Source: Flavobacteriales bacterium
GTDB lineage: Bacteria; Bacteroidota; Bacteroidia; Flavobacteriales_C; GCA-002722245
Assembly (NCBI GenBank): GCA_947444925.1
Contig: CANFBW010000006.1
Location: 20,533 to 84,532, forward strand
Reading direction: 5' to 3'
DNA length: 64,000 bases
Shown: one piece after another, positions 28,986 through 38,575 of the stretch
Position numbering within the stretch: position 1 is the first letter of the stretch
How the letters are laid out: every line of letters starts with the position of its first letter
Notes under the pieces: model-generated
Told to the model about the DNA's origin: nothing
The model's database searches: none
What the model saw: the letters and a program-made list of their open reading frames with translations, nothing else
Program-made: the position numbers and the translations under genes

Positions 28986-29912
28986 ATGAAAAAAGTAGCA
29001 GTCATCGATTTAGGCACCAACACCTTTAACCTCTTGATTGCTGAATTGGCAGAAGGACAACAACACAGCATCATATACAGCACACAATTTCCTGCAAAAA
29101 TCGGAGAAAAAGCAATCAACGAAAACAAAATTATTCCCGCTGCTTTTGAACGCGGCCTCCAATGCCTCAAAGAAATGAAAGGCATTATTGACGACTACAA
29201 AGTCGACGAAATTTTCGCCTTTGGCACATCAGCGCTGCGTGGCGCCGCGAACGGCAAAGAATTTGCCGCTGCGGTACAAAAAGAATGCAACATTGAAATA
29301 CACATTATCGACGGAGATCGGGAAGCTGCACTAATCTATAGCGGCGTACAACTCGCCTTTCCATGCGACGAGAAATTGCGAATGGTACTCGATGTTGGCG
29401 GCGGCAGCAATGAATTCATCATTGGCAACAAAGACGAGATTTTTTGGAGCCAGAGTTTCAATCTCGGTGTGGCACGTTTGCTCTATAAATTTGCACCTGC
29501 GAATCCTATCACTGCGGAACAAGTTTCAGCAATCAAAAGCTACTTAGATGCTGAATTGCAATCCTTATGGAAAGCACTAGAAAAATATCCCATCAGCGAT
29601 TTGATAGGCTGCGCAGGTTGTTTCAGTACTTTTTACGAAATGGTTTGTGCTGCCGCACAAATTCCTGCGAACGAAAAAAGTACTTGGGAGGAAATTTCAC
29701 TTGAAGGCTATCATAAAATGTACGAAAAATTATTGCCTTCCACCTACGAAGAACGTCTCGATATGGAAGGTTTACTTTTCATGCGCGCTGATATGATTGT
29801 AATTGGAACGGTTCTTGTAAATCTTGTTCTCGAAAAAGCGAAAATTAAAAAAATGTACTTGTCTAAATACGCTTTGAAAGAAGGAGTATTACATGAAATA
29901 GCAAAAAAATAA
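28986..29912 (+). CDS. Ppx/GppA family exopolyphosphatase
   Basis: A 308-residue member of the actin-like ASKHA fold: phosphate-binding loop VIDLGTNTFNLLI at the N-terminus and the second loop VLDVGGGSNEFIIG at about 137-150. Single-domain Ppx/GppA proteins of this length hydrolyse polyphosphate and/or pppGpp; the sequence does not tell which. It begins four bases after the permease stop and 10 before the regulator gene, so the block 26734-31095 is probably one transcript. Confidence 0.92.
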   Translation: MKKVAVIDLGTNTFNLLIAELAEGQQHSIIYSTQFPAKIGEKAINENKIIPAAFERGLQCLKEMKGIIDDYKVDEIFAFGTSALRGAANGKEFAAAVQKECNIEIHIIDGDREAALIYSGVQLAFPCDEKLRMVLDVGGGSNEFIIGNKDEIFWSQSFNLGVARLLYKFAPANPITAEQVSAIKSYLDAELQSLWKALEKYPISDLIGCAGCFSTFYEMVCAAAQIPANEKSTWEEISLEGYHKMYEKLLPSTYEERLDMEGLLFMRADMIVIGTVLVNLVLEKAKIKKMYLSKYALKEGVLHEIAKK

Positions 29913-29922
29913 AATCTCTACT

Positions 29923-31095
29923 ATGCCGAAAATACTAATCATCGACGACGAAAAACCTATCAGATCAACATTGCGTGAAATTTTAGAGTACGAGAAATTT
30001 CAAATCGACGAAGCCGCAGATGGCGCGGCCGGTCTAGAAATGGCGAAAAACGGAAAGTACGATGTGGTATTGTGCGACATCAAAATGCCTAAAATGGATG
30101 GCATGGAAGTGCTCGAGAACATTATGAAACTCACCGATGAACCTGCGGTAATCATGATATCAGGCCACGGCACTATAGATGTTGCTGTTGACACTTTGAA
30201 AAAAGGCGCTTTTGATTACATTGCAAAACCGCTCGACCTCAACCGCCTACTTATCACCATTCGCAATGCCCTCGATAGAACGGAGCTGGTGAAAGAAACA
30301 AAAGCGCTTAAAAAAAAATTGAGTATATCTAAGAGCAGTGAAATCATTGGCGCTTCCGATGCTATCAAAAAAATAATGGAGATGATTGCTAAAGTGGCAC
30401 CCACCGACGCACGTGTGTTGGTCACTGGTGGAAATGGCTCAGGAAAAGAATTGATCGCGCGACAAATTCACCAGCAAAGCAAACGCGCTGCTGCCGCACT
30501 CATTGAAGTGAATTGCGCTGCAATACCATCTGAATTGATCGAAAGCGAATTGTTTGGACACGAAAAAGGAGCATTTACCTCTGCCATAAAACAGCGCATC
30601 GGCAAATTTGAACAAGCGATAGGTGGCACTTTGTTTCTCGACGAAATTGGTGATATGAGTTTGTCGGCGCAAGCAAAAGTATTGCGCGCACTGCAAGAAA
30701 ATAAAATAACAAGAGTGGGTGGCGAAAAAGAAATTTCGGTAGATGTGCGCATCATCGCCGCTACAAATAAAGACCTCAGAAAAGAAATCGAAGTCGGTAA
30801 TTTTCGAGAAGATTTGTACCACAGATTAAGTGTGATTTTAATTCAAAATCCATCGCTCAACGAACGTAAAGAAGATATTCCTTTGCTCGCTGAACATTTC
30901 ATACAAGCGATTTGTGAAGAATATGGAAATGGAAAAAAAACGATCGCTAAAGAAGCTGTAAAAGAATTGCAAAAAATAAATTGGACCGGCAACATACGTG
31001 AATTTAGAAACGTGATGGAAAGACTAATTATCCTCAGCGGAAACAACATCAGCGTTGAAGATGTTATCAGTTTCGCGCAACCGCTGAGTAAATAA
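29923..31095 (+). CDS. NtrC-like response regulator lacking the Fis DNA-binding domain
   Basis: A 390-residue protein with a receiver domain (phospho-acceptor D52 in VVLCDIKMP) and a sigma-54-type AAA+ domain (Walker A-like GGNGSGKE, Walker B-like GGTLFLDEIGDMS, sensor region RIIAATNKDL). The sigma-54 contact loop reads GAFTSA (216-221) instead of GAFTGA, and the Walker A is unusual (VTGGNGSGKEL). The protein stops soon after the AAA+ lid (VISFAQPLSK) with no C-terminal helix-turn-helix. Related short forms occur in other Bacteroidota. It may act from solution or through partners. No kinase gene is adjacent. Confidence 0.9.
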   Translation: MPKILIIDDEKPIRSTLREILEYEKFQIDEAADGAAGLEMAKNGKYDVVLCDIKMPKMDGMEVLENIMKLTDEPAVIMISGHGTIDVAVDTLKKGAFDYIAKPLDLNRLLITIRNALDRTELVKETKALKKKLSISKSSEIIGASDAIKKIMEMIAKVAPTDARVLVTGGNGSGKELIARQIHQQSKRAAAALIEVNCAAIPSELIESELFGHEKGAFTSAIKQRIGKFEQAIGGTLFLDEIGDMSLSAQAKVLRALQENKITRVGGEKEISVDVRIIAATNKDLRKEIEVGNFREDLYHRLSVILIQNPSLNERKEDIPLLAEHFIQAICEEYGNGKKTIAKEAVKELQKINWTGNIREFRNVMERLIILSGNNISVEDVISFAQPLSK

Positions 31096-31203
31096 AGAGT
31101 CCATTTATGTTGCCATTCGGACAAGTTGCAATAATGGTTCTAATGCAATGCAACCTAAACATACAAAGAACTCTTTGTATATTTAGACTTCAATATTTTA
31201 AAC

Positions 31204-31497
31204 ATGTCAACCCTTAGAATTTGCGCGAAATGCCACACCTGGAATGAAAACCAGGATCATTGCACAAACTGCGGTCATCTTTTGAATCCTGATCTAATCA
31301 GAAAAATTGAACTCGAAAAAAAAGAAGAACTCGAAGCGGGTCGTGAACTCGACAAGGTGGATCTCTTGCTTCACAAAATCAAGAACTCTCGGTATATTCT
31401 CGTGCGTGCTGTATTCTATTTCTTTTATTCGATTTGGTTTATTTTCACCGCCATTGTATCATTCTTTATTGCCATCATCGCCGCTGGCCCAGGATAA
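31204..31497 (+). CDS. Small zinc-ribbon membrane protein
   Basis: A 97-residue protein with an N-terminal zinc ribbon (CAKCHTWNENQDHCTNCG, two CxxC pairs), a charged helix rich in Glu and Lys (about 35-55) and one or two C-terminal membrane helices (AVFYFFYSIWFIFTAIVSFFIAII). No specific family was recognised. Its stop overlaps the next gene's ATG (TAATG), so the two are translated together and may form a membrane complex. Confidence 0.75.
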   Translation: MSTLRICAKCHTWNENQDHCTNCGHLLNPDLIRKIELEKKEELEAGRELDKVDLLLHKIKNSRYILVRAVFYFFYSIWFIFTAIVSFFIAIIAAGPG

Positions 31498-31877
31498 TGA
31501 AAAAAGCAAAAACATATATAGTCATTGCCTCTGCACTATACTTGCTTCAACTTGTTTTAAAGTTCAGCAAAACAACTGTTCCTTCCTGGTATATCAGCTA
31601 TTTTAGCGATTTTCTTTGCATGCCCCTCCTCCTTTTCTATGCCTTATGGTTCCTACGAAAAATAAAAAAATATAGCGCCTTAATTTTATCTTGGAAAATG
31701 ATTTTTTTTGCATGGATCTACGTCTCGATAGTTTTTGAATTATTACTGCCAAAATTCGCGCACAAATTCACCGCTGATATTTTCGATGTTTTAGTTTACG
31801 GACTGGGGGGCCTCCTCTATTTTGTATTTCAAAAACAAGTGATAGGCAGCAACAGTTCAATAACAGTAACGCGTTAA
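31497..31877 (+). CDS. Small polytopic membrane protein
   Basis: The tracked ORF opens at 31434, but the ATG at 31497, overlapping the previous stop by one base, gives a 126-residue protein starting MKKAKTYIVIASALYLLQL with four predicted membrane helices and short basic loops. The pattern suggests the VanZ-like or similar small-membrane-protein class, but no signature residue confirms it. Function unknown. Confidence 0.7.
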   Translation: MKKAKTYIVIASALYLLQLVLKFSKTTVPSWYISYFSDFLCMPLLLFYALWFLRKIKKYSALILSWKMIFFAWIYVSIVFELLLPKFAHKFTADIFDVLVYGLGGLLYFVFQKQVIGSNSSITVTR

Positions 31878-31931
31878 CAACTTTCTATAGAGCCTCCAAT
31901 CTTTTGCTCATTTACTTTTTACTTTTCCATC

Positions 31932-33176
31932 ATGGCATTAAATATTGTTTTCATCGCATTTTTCTTGATCGCCTTCGCCATCGCTTTGGTACAGGCAATT
32001 GTATTTCAAAACTTCGATGTTTTTGATCTCATCATCAAAAGCACCATCGACACTTCGAAAACCGGATTTGAAATTTCACTCTACCTCACCGGAACGCTAT
32101 GCTTGTGGATGGGCATCATGAAAATCGGAGAAAATGGCGGCGCAATCAACATCTTGACCCGCCTCACTGCGCCCCTGTTTACACGCCTCTTCCCTGATGT
32201 TCCTAAAAATCATCCGGCCTATGGATCCATCATGATGAATTTCACGGCAAATATGTTGGGCTTAGACAATGCCGCAACACCAGCGGGTTTAAAAGCAATG
32301 AGTCAGCTGCAGGAAATCAATCCTGAAAAAGACAGCGCCAGCCGATCGCAAATCATGTTCATGGTCATCAACGCCTCGGGACTCACCATCATTCCTATCG
32401 GCATCATCACCATTCGCTCACAAATATTAGCCGAACAAGGTATCGTTGGAAATCCAACCGATATTTTTATTCCTGTACTGATCGCCACTTTCTTTTCTAC
32501 TTTGGGTGGGATAATACTCACCAGCATCATTCAAAAAATTCGTTTCGACAAAGTGATCATTGCTTATTTGGGAGGTGCTGCAGCGCTCATCGTAGGCTTG
32601 TTATTCGCCGCGTCACGCATGAGTCCGGCACAATTGGAACTCTTTTCTAAAACCTTAGGATCGTCGGTACTACTTTCAATTATTGTAAGTTTTATGCTGA
32701 TGGCGCTGCGCAAGAAAGTGAATGTGTATGAGTCCTTCATCGACGGCGCAAAAGACGGCTTCAACACCGCCATCAAAATTGTACCCTACCTCATCGCTAT
32801 ACTGGTTGCCATTGGTGTGTTTCGCGCCAGTGGTGGCATGGACTGGTTGATGGAAGGATTCCGTTTTGTGTTTGCGCAAATATTCCCCAGCACCGAATTT
32901 GTTGACGCTTTACCTACCGCCATCATGAAGCCTCTAAGTGGCAGTGGCGCGCGGGGAATGATGGTTGACACTATGAACACATACGGCGCAAATTCGTTTG
33001 CCGGAAGACTTTCTTGCGTGTTTCAAGGAGCGGCCGACACCACCTTCTTTATACTCGCAGTGTACTTCGGATCTATCGGCATCAAAAAAACAAAATATGC
33101 TTTGGGTGTGAGTTTGTTTGCCGATTTGTGCGGCGTCATTGCAGCGATCATCACGTGCTACATCTTCTTCAAGTAA
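31932..33176 (+). CDS. Fused SpmA/SpmB-like nucleoside-recognition (Gate) membrane protein
   Basis: A 414-residue membrane protein with two Gate-type halves. The first half (about 1-200) resembles SpmA, with GSIMMNFTANMLGLDNAATPAG. The second half (about 235-410) resembles SpmB, with the motif PLSGSGARGMMVDTM. In Bacillus the two are separate spore-maturation genes; fusions are common in non-sporulating Bacteroidota, where the role is unknown. Around ten membrane helices. It ends at a strong shared terminator. Confidence 0.87.
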   Translation: MALNIVFIAFFLIAFAIALVQAIVFQNFDVFDLIIKSTIDTSKTGFEISLYLTGTLCLWMGIMKIGENGGAINILTRLTAPLFTRLFPDVPKNHPAYGSIMMNFTANMLGLDNAATPAGLKAMSQLQEINPEKDSASRSQIMFMVINASGLTIIPIGIITIRSQILAEQGIVGNPTDIFIPVLIATFFSTLGGIILTSIIQKIRFDKVIIAYLGGAAALIVGLLFAASRMSPAQLELFSKTLGSSVLLSIIVSFMLMALRKKVNVYESFIDGAKDGFNTAIKIVPYLIAILVAIGVFRASGGMDWLMEGFRFVFAQIFPSTEFVDALPTAIMKPLSGSGARGMMVDTMNTYGANSFAGRLSCVFQGAADTTFFILAVYFGSIGIKKTKYALGVSLFADLCGVIAAIITCYIFFK

Positions 33177-33200
33177 AACATATACTTTACTTCAAAAAAA

Positions 33201-33223
33201 AGTCCCGCAACATTTGCGGGACT
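33201..33223. terminator. Bidirectional Rho-independent terminator
   Basis: AGTCCCGCAA and TTGCGGGACT form a perfect 10-bp stem with loop CAT. An A-run before it and a T-run after it make it work on both strands, ending the Spm-like gene (plus) and the SET-domain gene (minus), which converge here. Confidence 0.93.
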
Positions 33224-33236
33224 TTTTTTGTAGCTT

Positions 33237-33866
33237 TTATTTTCTACTCAAAACCTTGGCTTTTAATTCGCCATCACTTTTTTTTTGATAGCGTAAATTC
33301 CGGATAGACGGGAATTTATTGGCATCTAAAAAGAAAATATCCAATTCCTTACGCGTTGCATCTTCTACCAAATGCATCAAAGGTTGCTCAACTTCCATCA
33401 AATGCTTTAAAGCACTTATGATCTCTCCATCCCACTTTTCAAAGTATGTATCGAGGTCATTGGGCTTAATGCTTCCTCGGCAGTTTACTGCGCCACATCC
33501 ACAGTTGAACTCATCGTCGAGGTTGAAGATACCATACTCGTCGGTAATTTCTTCGCCAGCTTGAATATCTCGAATTGCAATTTCAAATCCGTAACCTGTG
33601 CTGATAGTGTTTCTATTGCAGTTGTGGTTTACATATTTAGCAAAATCCCAGCTTAAAATTCTAATGCCGCGCTCATCAACGTATGAGAATTTATCAATGA
33701 CTTGCTGCATAGCTGGAGAATGCTTGTCAAACGCCGATTCCGAAACTTCGATTTCAAGGCTGTCTTTAACGTAAACTATTGTTCCTTTTGGAATAAGTTT
33801 GTTTGCGAAAACGCCATATCCTATTGCTTCGCTAACGTGTCTTACTTCAGTATCCGGATGAATCAT
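33237..33866 (-). CDS. SET-domain protein (putative lysine methyltransferase)
   Basis: A 209-residue protein with the SET fold: AIGYGVFANKLIPKGTIV at the N-terminus (SAM-binding strand), YVNHNCNRNT (the NHSCxPN-type pseudoknot motif) and DIQAGEEITDEYG (catalytic Tyr). Then comes a Cys-rich post-SET-like zinc motif, CGCGAVNCRG. These are the features of eukaryote-type protein lysine methyltransferases; bacterial members are sporadic, and their substrates are mostly unknown. A C-terminal helical extension of ~70 residues follows. No partner gene is evident. Confidence 0.85.
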   Translation of the reverse strand: MIHPDTEVRHVSEAIGYGVFANKLIPKGTIVYVKDSLEIEVSESAFDKHSPAMQQVIDKFSYVDERGIRILSWDFAKYVNHNCNRNTISTGYGFEIAIRDIQAGEEITDEYGIFNLDDEFNCGCGAVNCRGSIKPNDLDTYFEKWDGEIISALKHLMEVEQPLMHLVEDATRKELDIFFLDANKFPSIRNLRYQKKSDGELKAKVLSRK

Positions 33867-34057
33867 GAGTGCTGCTGTGGTTAAAATGAATAATAGCAGT
33901 AAATTTTCATTTATTCCGCGATAAAATAAAATTGCGTAGACACTATTTTTACTTTATTTATCAACATATTAACAATGCCAAAACACGCACTAAGACCAAA
34001 ACAAAGATAGGTCGACAAAGCAGCAAACTTTTAGGCATAGAACACAACACTAAAACA

Positions 34058-36664
34058 CTATTCTACGTAATTTTTAGCCTTGCTGAGTGCCCCCGAAAGC
34101 CCGTTCAAATTAGTGCCGCCCGCATTGGCGTAAAATGCCTGTCCACCACCGCCTCCTTGAATTTCCTTTGCCAATTCACGCACAATATTTGATGCATTCA
34201 GCGCTTTGCTTTTAACCAATTCTTCGTTGATCACCACACTCAAGTTTGGCTTGCCACCCACCTCCGCGGCGAGCACCATAAATATATTGGGAACTTCAGC
34301 TTTCAATTGAAAACAAAGATCTTTCAATGCATCGGCAGAATCTAAATCAATGCGTTCAGCCAAAAAACTAACCCCATTGACTTGCGCGACTTTACTAAGC
34401 AAAACAGCTTTGATAGCCAATGCTTTTTCATGCAGCAGCGCAGCAAATTCCTTGCTCAAACGGGTATTATCGTCGAGTAAAAGCTGTACCGATTTTTTCA
34501 AATCTTTAGGGCTTTTCATCAAATCCTTCACCTCTTGCAATAAAAGTAACTGCTCATTAATGTAGGCATCCGTTTTTTCGCCAGTGATGGCCTCAATTCT
34601 TCGAATTCCGGCAGCAACAGCACTTTCAGAAAGCACTATCACTCTTCCAATAACACCAGTTGAAGCAACATGACAACCACCACACAATTCCACTGAATCG
34701 CCAAACTGCACCACGCGTACTTTGTCGCCGTATTTTTCACCAAACAAAGCCATAGCTCCACGCTTTTTAGCGTCGGCAATAGCAATTGCACGCTCTTCCT
34801 GCAGCGGAATATTGGCACGAATATTTTGATTGACTATTTCTTGAATCTCGATCATTTCAGACTCGCTCACTTTTTGAAAATGAGAGAAGTCGAAACGCAA
34901 ATTATTTTCATTCACTAAAGATCCTTTTTGCTCAACATGTGTTCCCAAAACTTTACGCAGGGCGTGGTGCAACAAATGTGTTGCGGAATGATTGGCTTCT
35001 GTTGCCGATCTTTTGCTTTTGCTCACCACCGCTTTTACAGGGACACCAAGCTCTTTCGGCAGCTTGTCTAGAAAGTGCAAGAACACTCCGTTTTCTTTTT
35101 TGCAATCGACCACCGTATATTTTTCACCCGCTACTTCCAAATAACCGCGATCGCCAACTTGGCCACCTCCTTCAGCATAAAATGGTGTTTGATCCAACTC
35201 CACTTGAAACATTTCTTTTCCTTTTGCTTTCACTTTGCGGTAACGCATAATTTGAGCATTGCTTTCTAAGTGATCGTAGCCCACGAATTTTCCTTCGCCA
35301 GCACTCACCACTACCCAGTCATCGGTCTCTACAACAGAAGCTGCACGCGAACGATCTTTCTGTTTGTCGAGTTCCGCTTGAAATCCCTTCATATCAACAC
35401 TCAATCCATGTTCACGCGCAAGTAAATCGGTTAAATCTACAGGGAATCCAAAGGTGTCGAACAATTCAAAAGCAAAAACACCATCGATTACTTTTGAACT
35501 TTGCGTTTTTATTTTGGCTTCAAATTTAAGAATCCCTTTTTCCAAAGTTTTTAAGAAATTTTGCTCTTCTTCTTTGATTACCTTTTCAATGAATTCCTTT
35601 TGCCCCACCAACTCAGGAAAGAATCTTCCCATGTGATCCGCCAACACCTGCACCAATTGATAAATGAAAGCTTCATTCATCCCTAATTTACTGTAACCAT
35701 AACGCACCGCGCGTCGCAAAATACGTCGAATAACATAGCCCGCGCCTGTGTTCGATGGCATTTGCCCATCGGCAATGGCAAATGAAACGGCGCGTATGTG
35801 ATCCGCAATCACGCGAATGGCAATATCGGTTGTTTCCGTTACGCCATATTTTTTATTGGTCAGCGCTTCTATTTTTTCAATAGTTGGTGTAAAAACATCG
35901 GTGTCGTAGTTCGACTGTTTGCCTTGTAAAACACGCACCAAACGCTCAAAACCCATTCCTGTATCCACATGCTGCGCTGGCAATTTTTCTAAACTTCCAT
36001 CGGCTTTACGGTTGAATTCCATGAACACGTTGTTCCAAATTTCAATCACTTGCGGATCGTCATTGTTCACCAAAGTAGCGCCATCAACCTTTTGTCTATC
36101 GGCATCAGAACGGCCATCGTAATGAATTTCAGAACAAGGACCGCAAGGACCTTGATCACCCATTTCCCAAAAATTGTCTTTTTTATTGCCGTTTAGAATG
36201 CGGTCCTCGGCGATATATTTTTTCCACTCGTCGTAAGCCTCTTGATCGAAACCAAGGTTACTGTCTTTATCGCCTTCAAAAACCGTTACGTACAAACGAC
36301 CTTTGTCAATTTTGTAAACATCGGTTAACAATTCCCATGCCCATGCAATCGCATCTTTTTTGAAATAATCGCCAAACGACCAGTTACCGAGCATTTCAAA
36401 CATCGTGTGATGGTAAGTATCAACACCTACTTCTTCGAGATCATTGTGTTTTCCCGACACACGCAAACACTTTTGAGTATTGGCGATGCGAGGATGTTTG
36501 ACGGGTGCATTGCCCAAGAAAATATCTTTAAACTGGTTCATCCCCGCATTGGTAAACATTAGCGTTGGATCGTTTTTTACCACCATGGGTGCAGATGGAA
36601 CAATTTGGTGTCCTTTGCTTTCAAAAAACTTCAAAAACTGCTCACGTATTTCAGCAGACTTCAT
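34058..36664 (-). CDS. alaS: Alanyl-tRNA synthetase
   Basis: The 868-residue enzyme has the class II aminoacylation core ([37 protein letters not shown]), the editing domain with zinc ligands [16 protein letters not shown] and [10 protein letters not shown], and the C-terminal oligomerisation domain with the Gly-rich [14 protein letters not shown]. It charges tRNA-Ala and clears Ser/Gly-tRNA-Ala. Full length and canonical. The 190-base gap on its 3' side shows nothing recognisable. Confidence 0.97.
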   Translation of the reverse strand: MKSAEIREQFLKFFESKGHQIVPSAPMVVKNDPTLMFTNAGMNQFKDIFLGNAPVKHPRIANTQKCLRVSGKHNDLEEVGVDTYHHTMFEMLGNWSFGDYFKKDAIAWAWELLTDVYKIDKGRLYVTVFEGDKDSNLGFDQEAYDEWKKYIAEDRILNGNKKDNFWEMGDQGPCGPCSEIHYDGRSDADRQKVDGATLVNNDDPQVIEIWNNVFMEFNRKADGSLEKLPAQHVDTGMGFERLVRVLQGKQSNYDTDVFTPTIEKIEALTNKKYGVTETTDIAIRVIADHIRAVSFAIADGQMPSNTGAGYVIRRILRRAVRYGYSKLGMNEAFIYQLVQVLADHMGRFFPELVGQKEFIEKVIKEEEQNFLKTLEKGILKFEAKIKTQSSKVIDGVFAFELFDTFGFPVDLTDLLAREHGLSVDMKGFQAELDKQKDRSRAASVVETDDWVVVSAGEGKFVGYDHLESNAQIMRYRKVKAKGKEMFQVELDQTPFYAEGGGQVGDRGYLEVAGEKYTVVDCKKENGVFLHFLDKLPKELGVPVKAVVSKSKRSATEANHSATHLLHHALRKVLGTHVEQKGSLVNENNLRFDFSHFQKVSESEMIEIQEIVNQNIRANIPLQEERAIAIADAKKRGAMALFGEKYGDKVRVVQFGDSVELCGGCHVASTGVIGRVIVLSESAVAAGIRRIEAITGEKTDAYINEQLLLLQEVKDLMKSPKDLKKSVQLLLDDNTRLSKEFAALLHEKALAIKAVLLSKVAQVNGVSFLAERIDLDSADALKDLCFQLKAEVPNIFMVLAAEVGGKPNLSVVINEELVKSKALNASNIVRELAKEIQGGGGGQAFYANAGGTNLNGLSGALSKAKNYVE

Positions 36665-36723
36665 ACTTCTATATTTTAGTTTAAAATTTTCCGAATAACC
36701 AGAAAACCCTTAATTATCAACAC

Positions 36724-36754
36724 TTGTAACAACAATAAAAATTACTTATCTTCA
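36724..36754 (+). promoter_or_regulatory. Possible promoter of the M23 peptidase gene
   Basis: TTG (36724-36726), a 20-base spacer and TATCTTCA (36747-36754), two mismatches from TAnnTTTG. It lies 36 bases before the ATG in the divergent gap with alaS. Confidence 0.4.
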
Positions 36755-36790
36755 CGTCCCTTTGCCTCAAGCGCAAAGCTAATCAATCTT

Positions 36791-37738
36791 ATGTCTAAAG
36801 AGAAATTTGGAGTAGGTCAATCGATTAAATACGCGAAAAGAAAACCGCGAAAAGCGCTTTTATTTTTGTCGATACTGGTATTGATGTCCTTTTTGGTCAA
36901 CTTGCTTTTGCTGCCATATATTGAAAAATACGTATCTAAAAACAAATCTAGAGAAATAGAAAAACTTAAAAACGAATATGCCCTATTGAGCATCCGTATG
37001 GAACGCATGAATAAAGGCATTGAAGATTTAAATCTTAAGGACGACAGTTTGTATTCAAATATTTTCGGACTCGAGCCTTTGTCAAAAGAAGTGCGCATGG
37101 CAGGCACTGGCGGGCACGACATGCATGCCGACTTGAGTGGATACGAATATTCCTACCTTTTAAAAACCACCAATGCGAAACTAAAAGCGCTGGAAGCTAA
37201 AATTCAAATTCAGCAGGAATCTTACAAAAGAATTGACAATAAAGTAAAACTTGTTGCCAATAAAATAGCAAGCATCCCGGCCATTCAACCCATTCTCAAT
37301 AGAAATATGGCGCAAATCTCGTCGGGCTACGGCATGCGATTGCATCCCATTCACGACACCATGCGCATGCACTGGGGCATTGATTTCGCAGCGCGCAAGG
37401 GCACAAAAATATATGCTACAGGCGACGGCACAATTGAATACGCTGATCAAGATTACGGCTATGGGAAACACGTTATTATTGACCACGGATTTGGCTACAA
37501 AACACTTTATGGCCACATGAGCAAGATGACGGTGCACAAAGGACAGAAAGTAAGCCGTAAAGATTACATCGGGGACGTAGGATCTACAGGAGCATCCACC
37601 GATCCGCATTTGCACTATGAAGTCATCAAAAAAGATCGAAAAATTGACCCTATAAACTTTTTCTTTGGCGATTTAAATTATTCGGAATACCGCCAAATGA
37701 TGGACATTTCAAACCGAATCAAACGTGCTATGGATTAA
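36791..37738 (+). CDS. Membrane-anchored M23 family peptidoglycan endopeptidase
   Basis: A 315-residue protein: short cytoplasmic basic segment, one membrane helix (LLFLSILVLMSFLVNLLLL, about 27-45), coiled-coil region (about 48-75 and 125-150), and a LytM/M23 domain at about 175-275. The zinc-site residues are visible: MRLHPIH, HWGIDFAA and DPHLHYEV. It probably cleaves cell-wall cross-links at the outer face of the inner membrane, in growth or division. All ligands are present, so it should be active rather than an EnvC-type activator. Confidence 0.93.
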   Translation: MSKEKFGVGQSIKYAKRKPRKALLFLSILVLMSFLVNLLLLPYIEKYVSKNKSREIEKLKNEYALLSIRMERMNKGIEDLNLKDDSLYSNIFGLEPLSKEVRMAGTGGHDMHADLSGYEYSYLLKTTNAKLKALEAKIQIQQESYKRIDNKVKLVANKIASIPAIQPILNRNMAQISSGYGMRLHPIHDTMRMHWGIDFAARKGTKIYATGDGTIEYADQDYGYGKHVIIDHGFGYKTLYGHMSKMTVHKGQKVSRKDYIGDVGSTGASTDPHLHYEVIKKDRKIDPINFFFGDLNYSEYRQMMDISNRIKRAMD

Positions 37739-37748
37739 ACCTATTACT

Positions 37749-38156
37749 ATGGAAAAAGAAGTTGGCACAAAAGACAATCCGTGGAAACTCAAAACACCTC
37801 CCGGAACATCTGAGTTCACAATGCACAAAGACGAAAAAGAAGGCAAAGCCATTTTGGTGTGCACCGTTGGAAAAACTATTTTACACTACGACTACCGCTG
37901 CTTGGCCGAGTTGCATGCTATGCTAAAAAAACAAGGCGACTGGATGGAATTGGGAAGCGCCGACGAACAAAAACCAGCAAAGGAAGGTACGGTAGAAGCC
38001 TGGGGCCGCTCTGAAAAAAATCCCATTGGCGGTTGGTATGGACTCAAAAAAGGTTTGCGCGGACGATTTGGAATGTATGTTCCTCCGTTAATGGAAAAGC
38101 TCGGATTGGCCGAATTGACGCACGATGCCAAAGGCAACAAAATGAAATTCAAATAA
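37749..38156 (+). CDS. Conserved small protein of unknown function
   Basis: A 135-residue soluble protein starting at ATG 37749 (MEKEVGTKDNPWKLKTPPGTS), ten bases after the peptidase stop; the ORF's upstream start overlaps that gene. It is charged, without signal or membrane segments, and has conserved-looking blocks (ILHYDYRCLAELHAMLKKQGDW; NPIGGWYGLKKGLRGRFG). I recognise the type from Bacteroidota genomes but not a function. Context gives no clear clue beyond possible cotranscription with the peptidase. Confidence 0.75.
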   Translation: MEKEVGTKDNPWKLKTPPGTSEFTMHKDEKEGKAILVCTVGKTILHYDYRCLAELHAMLKKQGDWMELGSADEQKPAKEGTVEAWGRSEKNPIGGWYGLKKGLRGRFGMYVPPLMEKLGLAELTHDAKGNKMKFK

Positions 38157-38234
38157 ATTAATTACAAAAAGTTGACCATAGCATCCACAAACTCTCGCTG
38201 AATTTCATATTTTTACGCTTCAATTTTTCACACA

Positions 38235-38570
38235 ATGCCTTACAAGGAAAAAGAAACATCCAAGCTCTACTATACCATTGGCGAGGTCGCCGAAACCTTT
38301 GATGTCAACACTTCACTGATTCGCTTTTGGGAAAAAGAATTTGAAATTCTGAAACCTAAAAAAAGCAAAAAAGGCAATCGACTGTTCACCAATGACGATG
38401 TTGAAACACTCAAACTCATTCACCACCTGGTAAAAGACCGAGGTTTCACACTGAACGGCGCCAAGGAGAAATTGAAAAAACACAAATTGGAAACCAAAAA
38501 AGAAGTAGAAATGATCAAGTCACTTGAAAAAGTGAAATCATTTTTGCTCGCCCTTAAAAAAGAATTGTAG
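38235..38570 (+). CDS. MerR family transcriptional regulator
   Basis: A 111-residue protein with a MerR winged helix-turn-helix at about 12-80: YYTIGEVAETFDVNTSLIRFWEKEF and FTNDDVETLKLIHHLV. It has a short C-terminal coiled coil and no effector-binding domain, so it is a minimal MerR like those next to M23 peptidase genes in this phylum. Target unknown. It converges with hldD, with only five bases between stops. Confidence 0.88.
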   Translation: MPYKEKETSKLYYTIGEVAETFDVNTSLIRFWEKEFEILKPKKSKKGNRLFTNDDVETLKLIHHLVKDRGFTLNGAKEKLKKHKLETKKEVEMIKSLEKVKSFLLALKKEL

Positions 38571-38575
38571 CAGTA

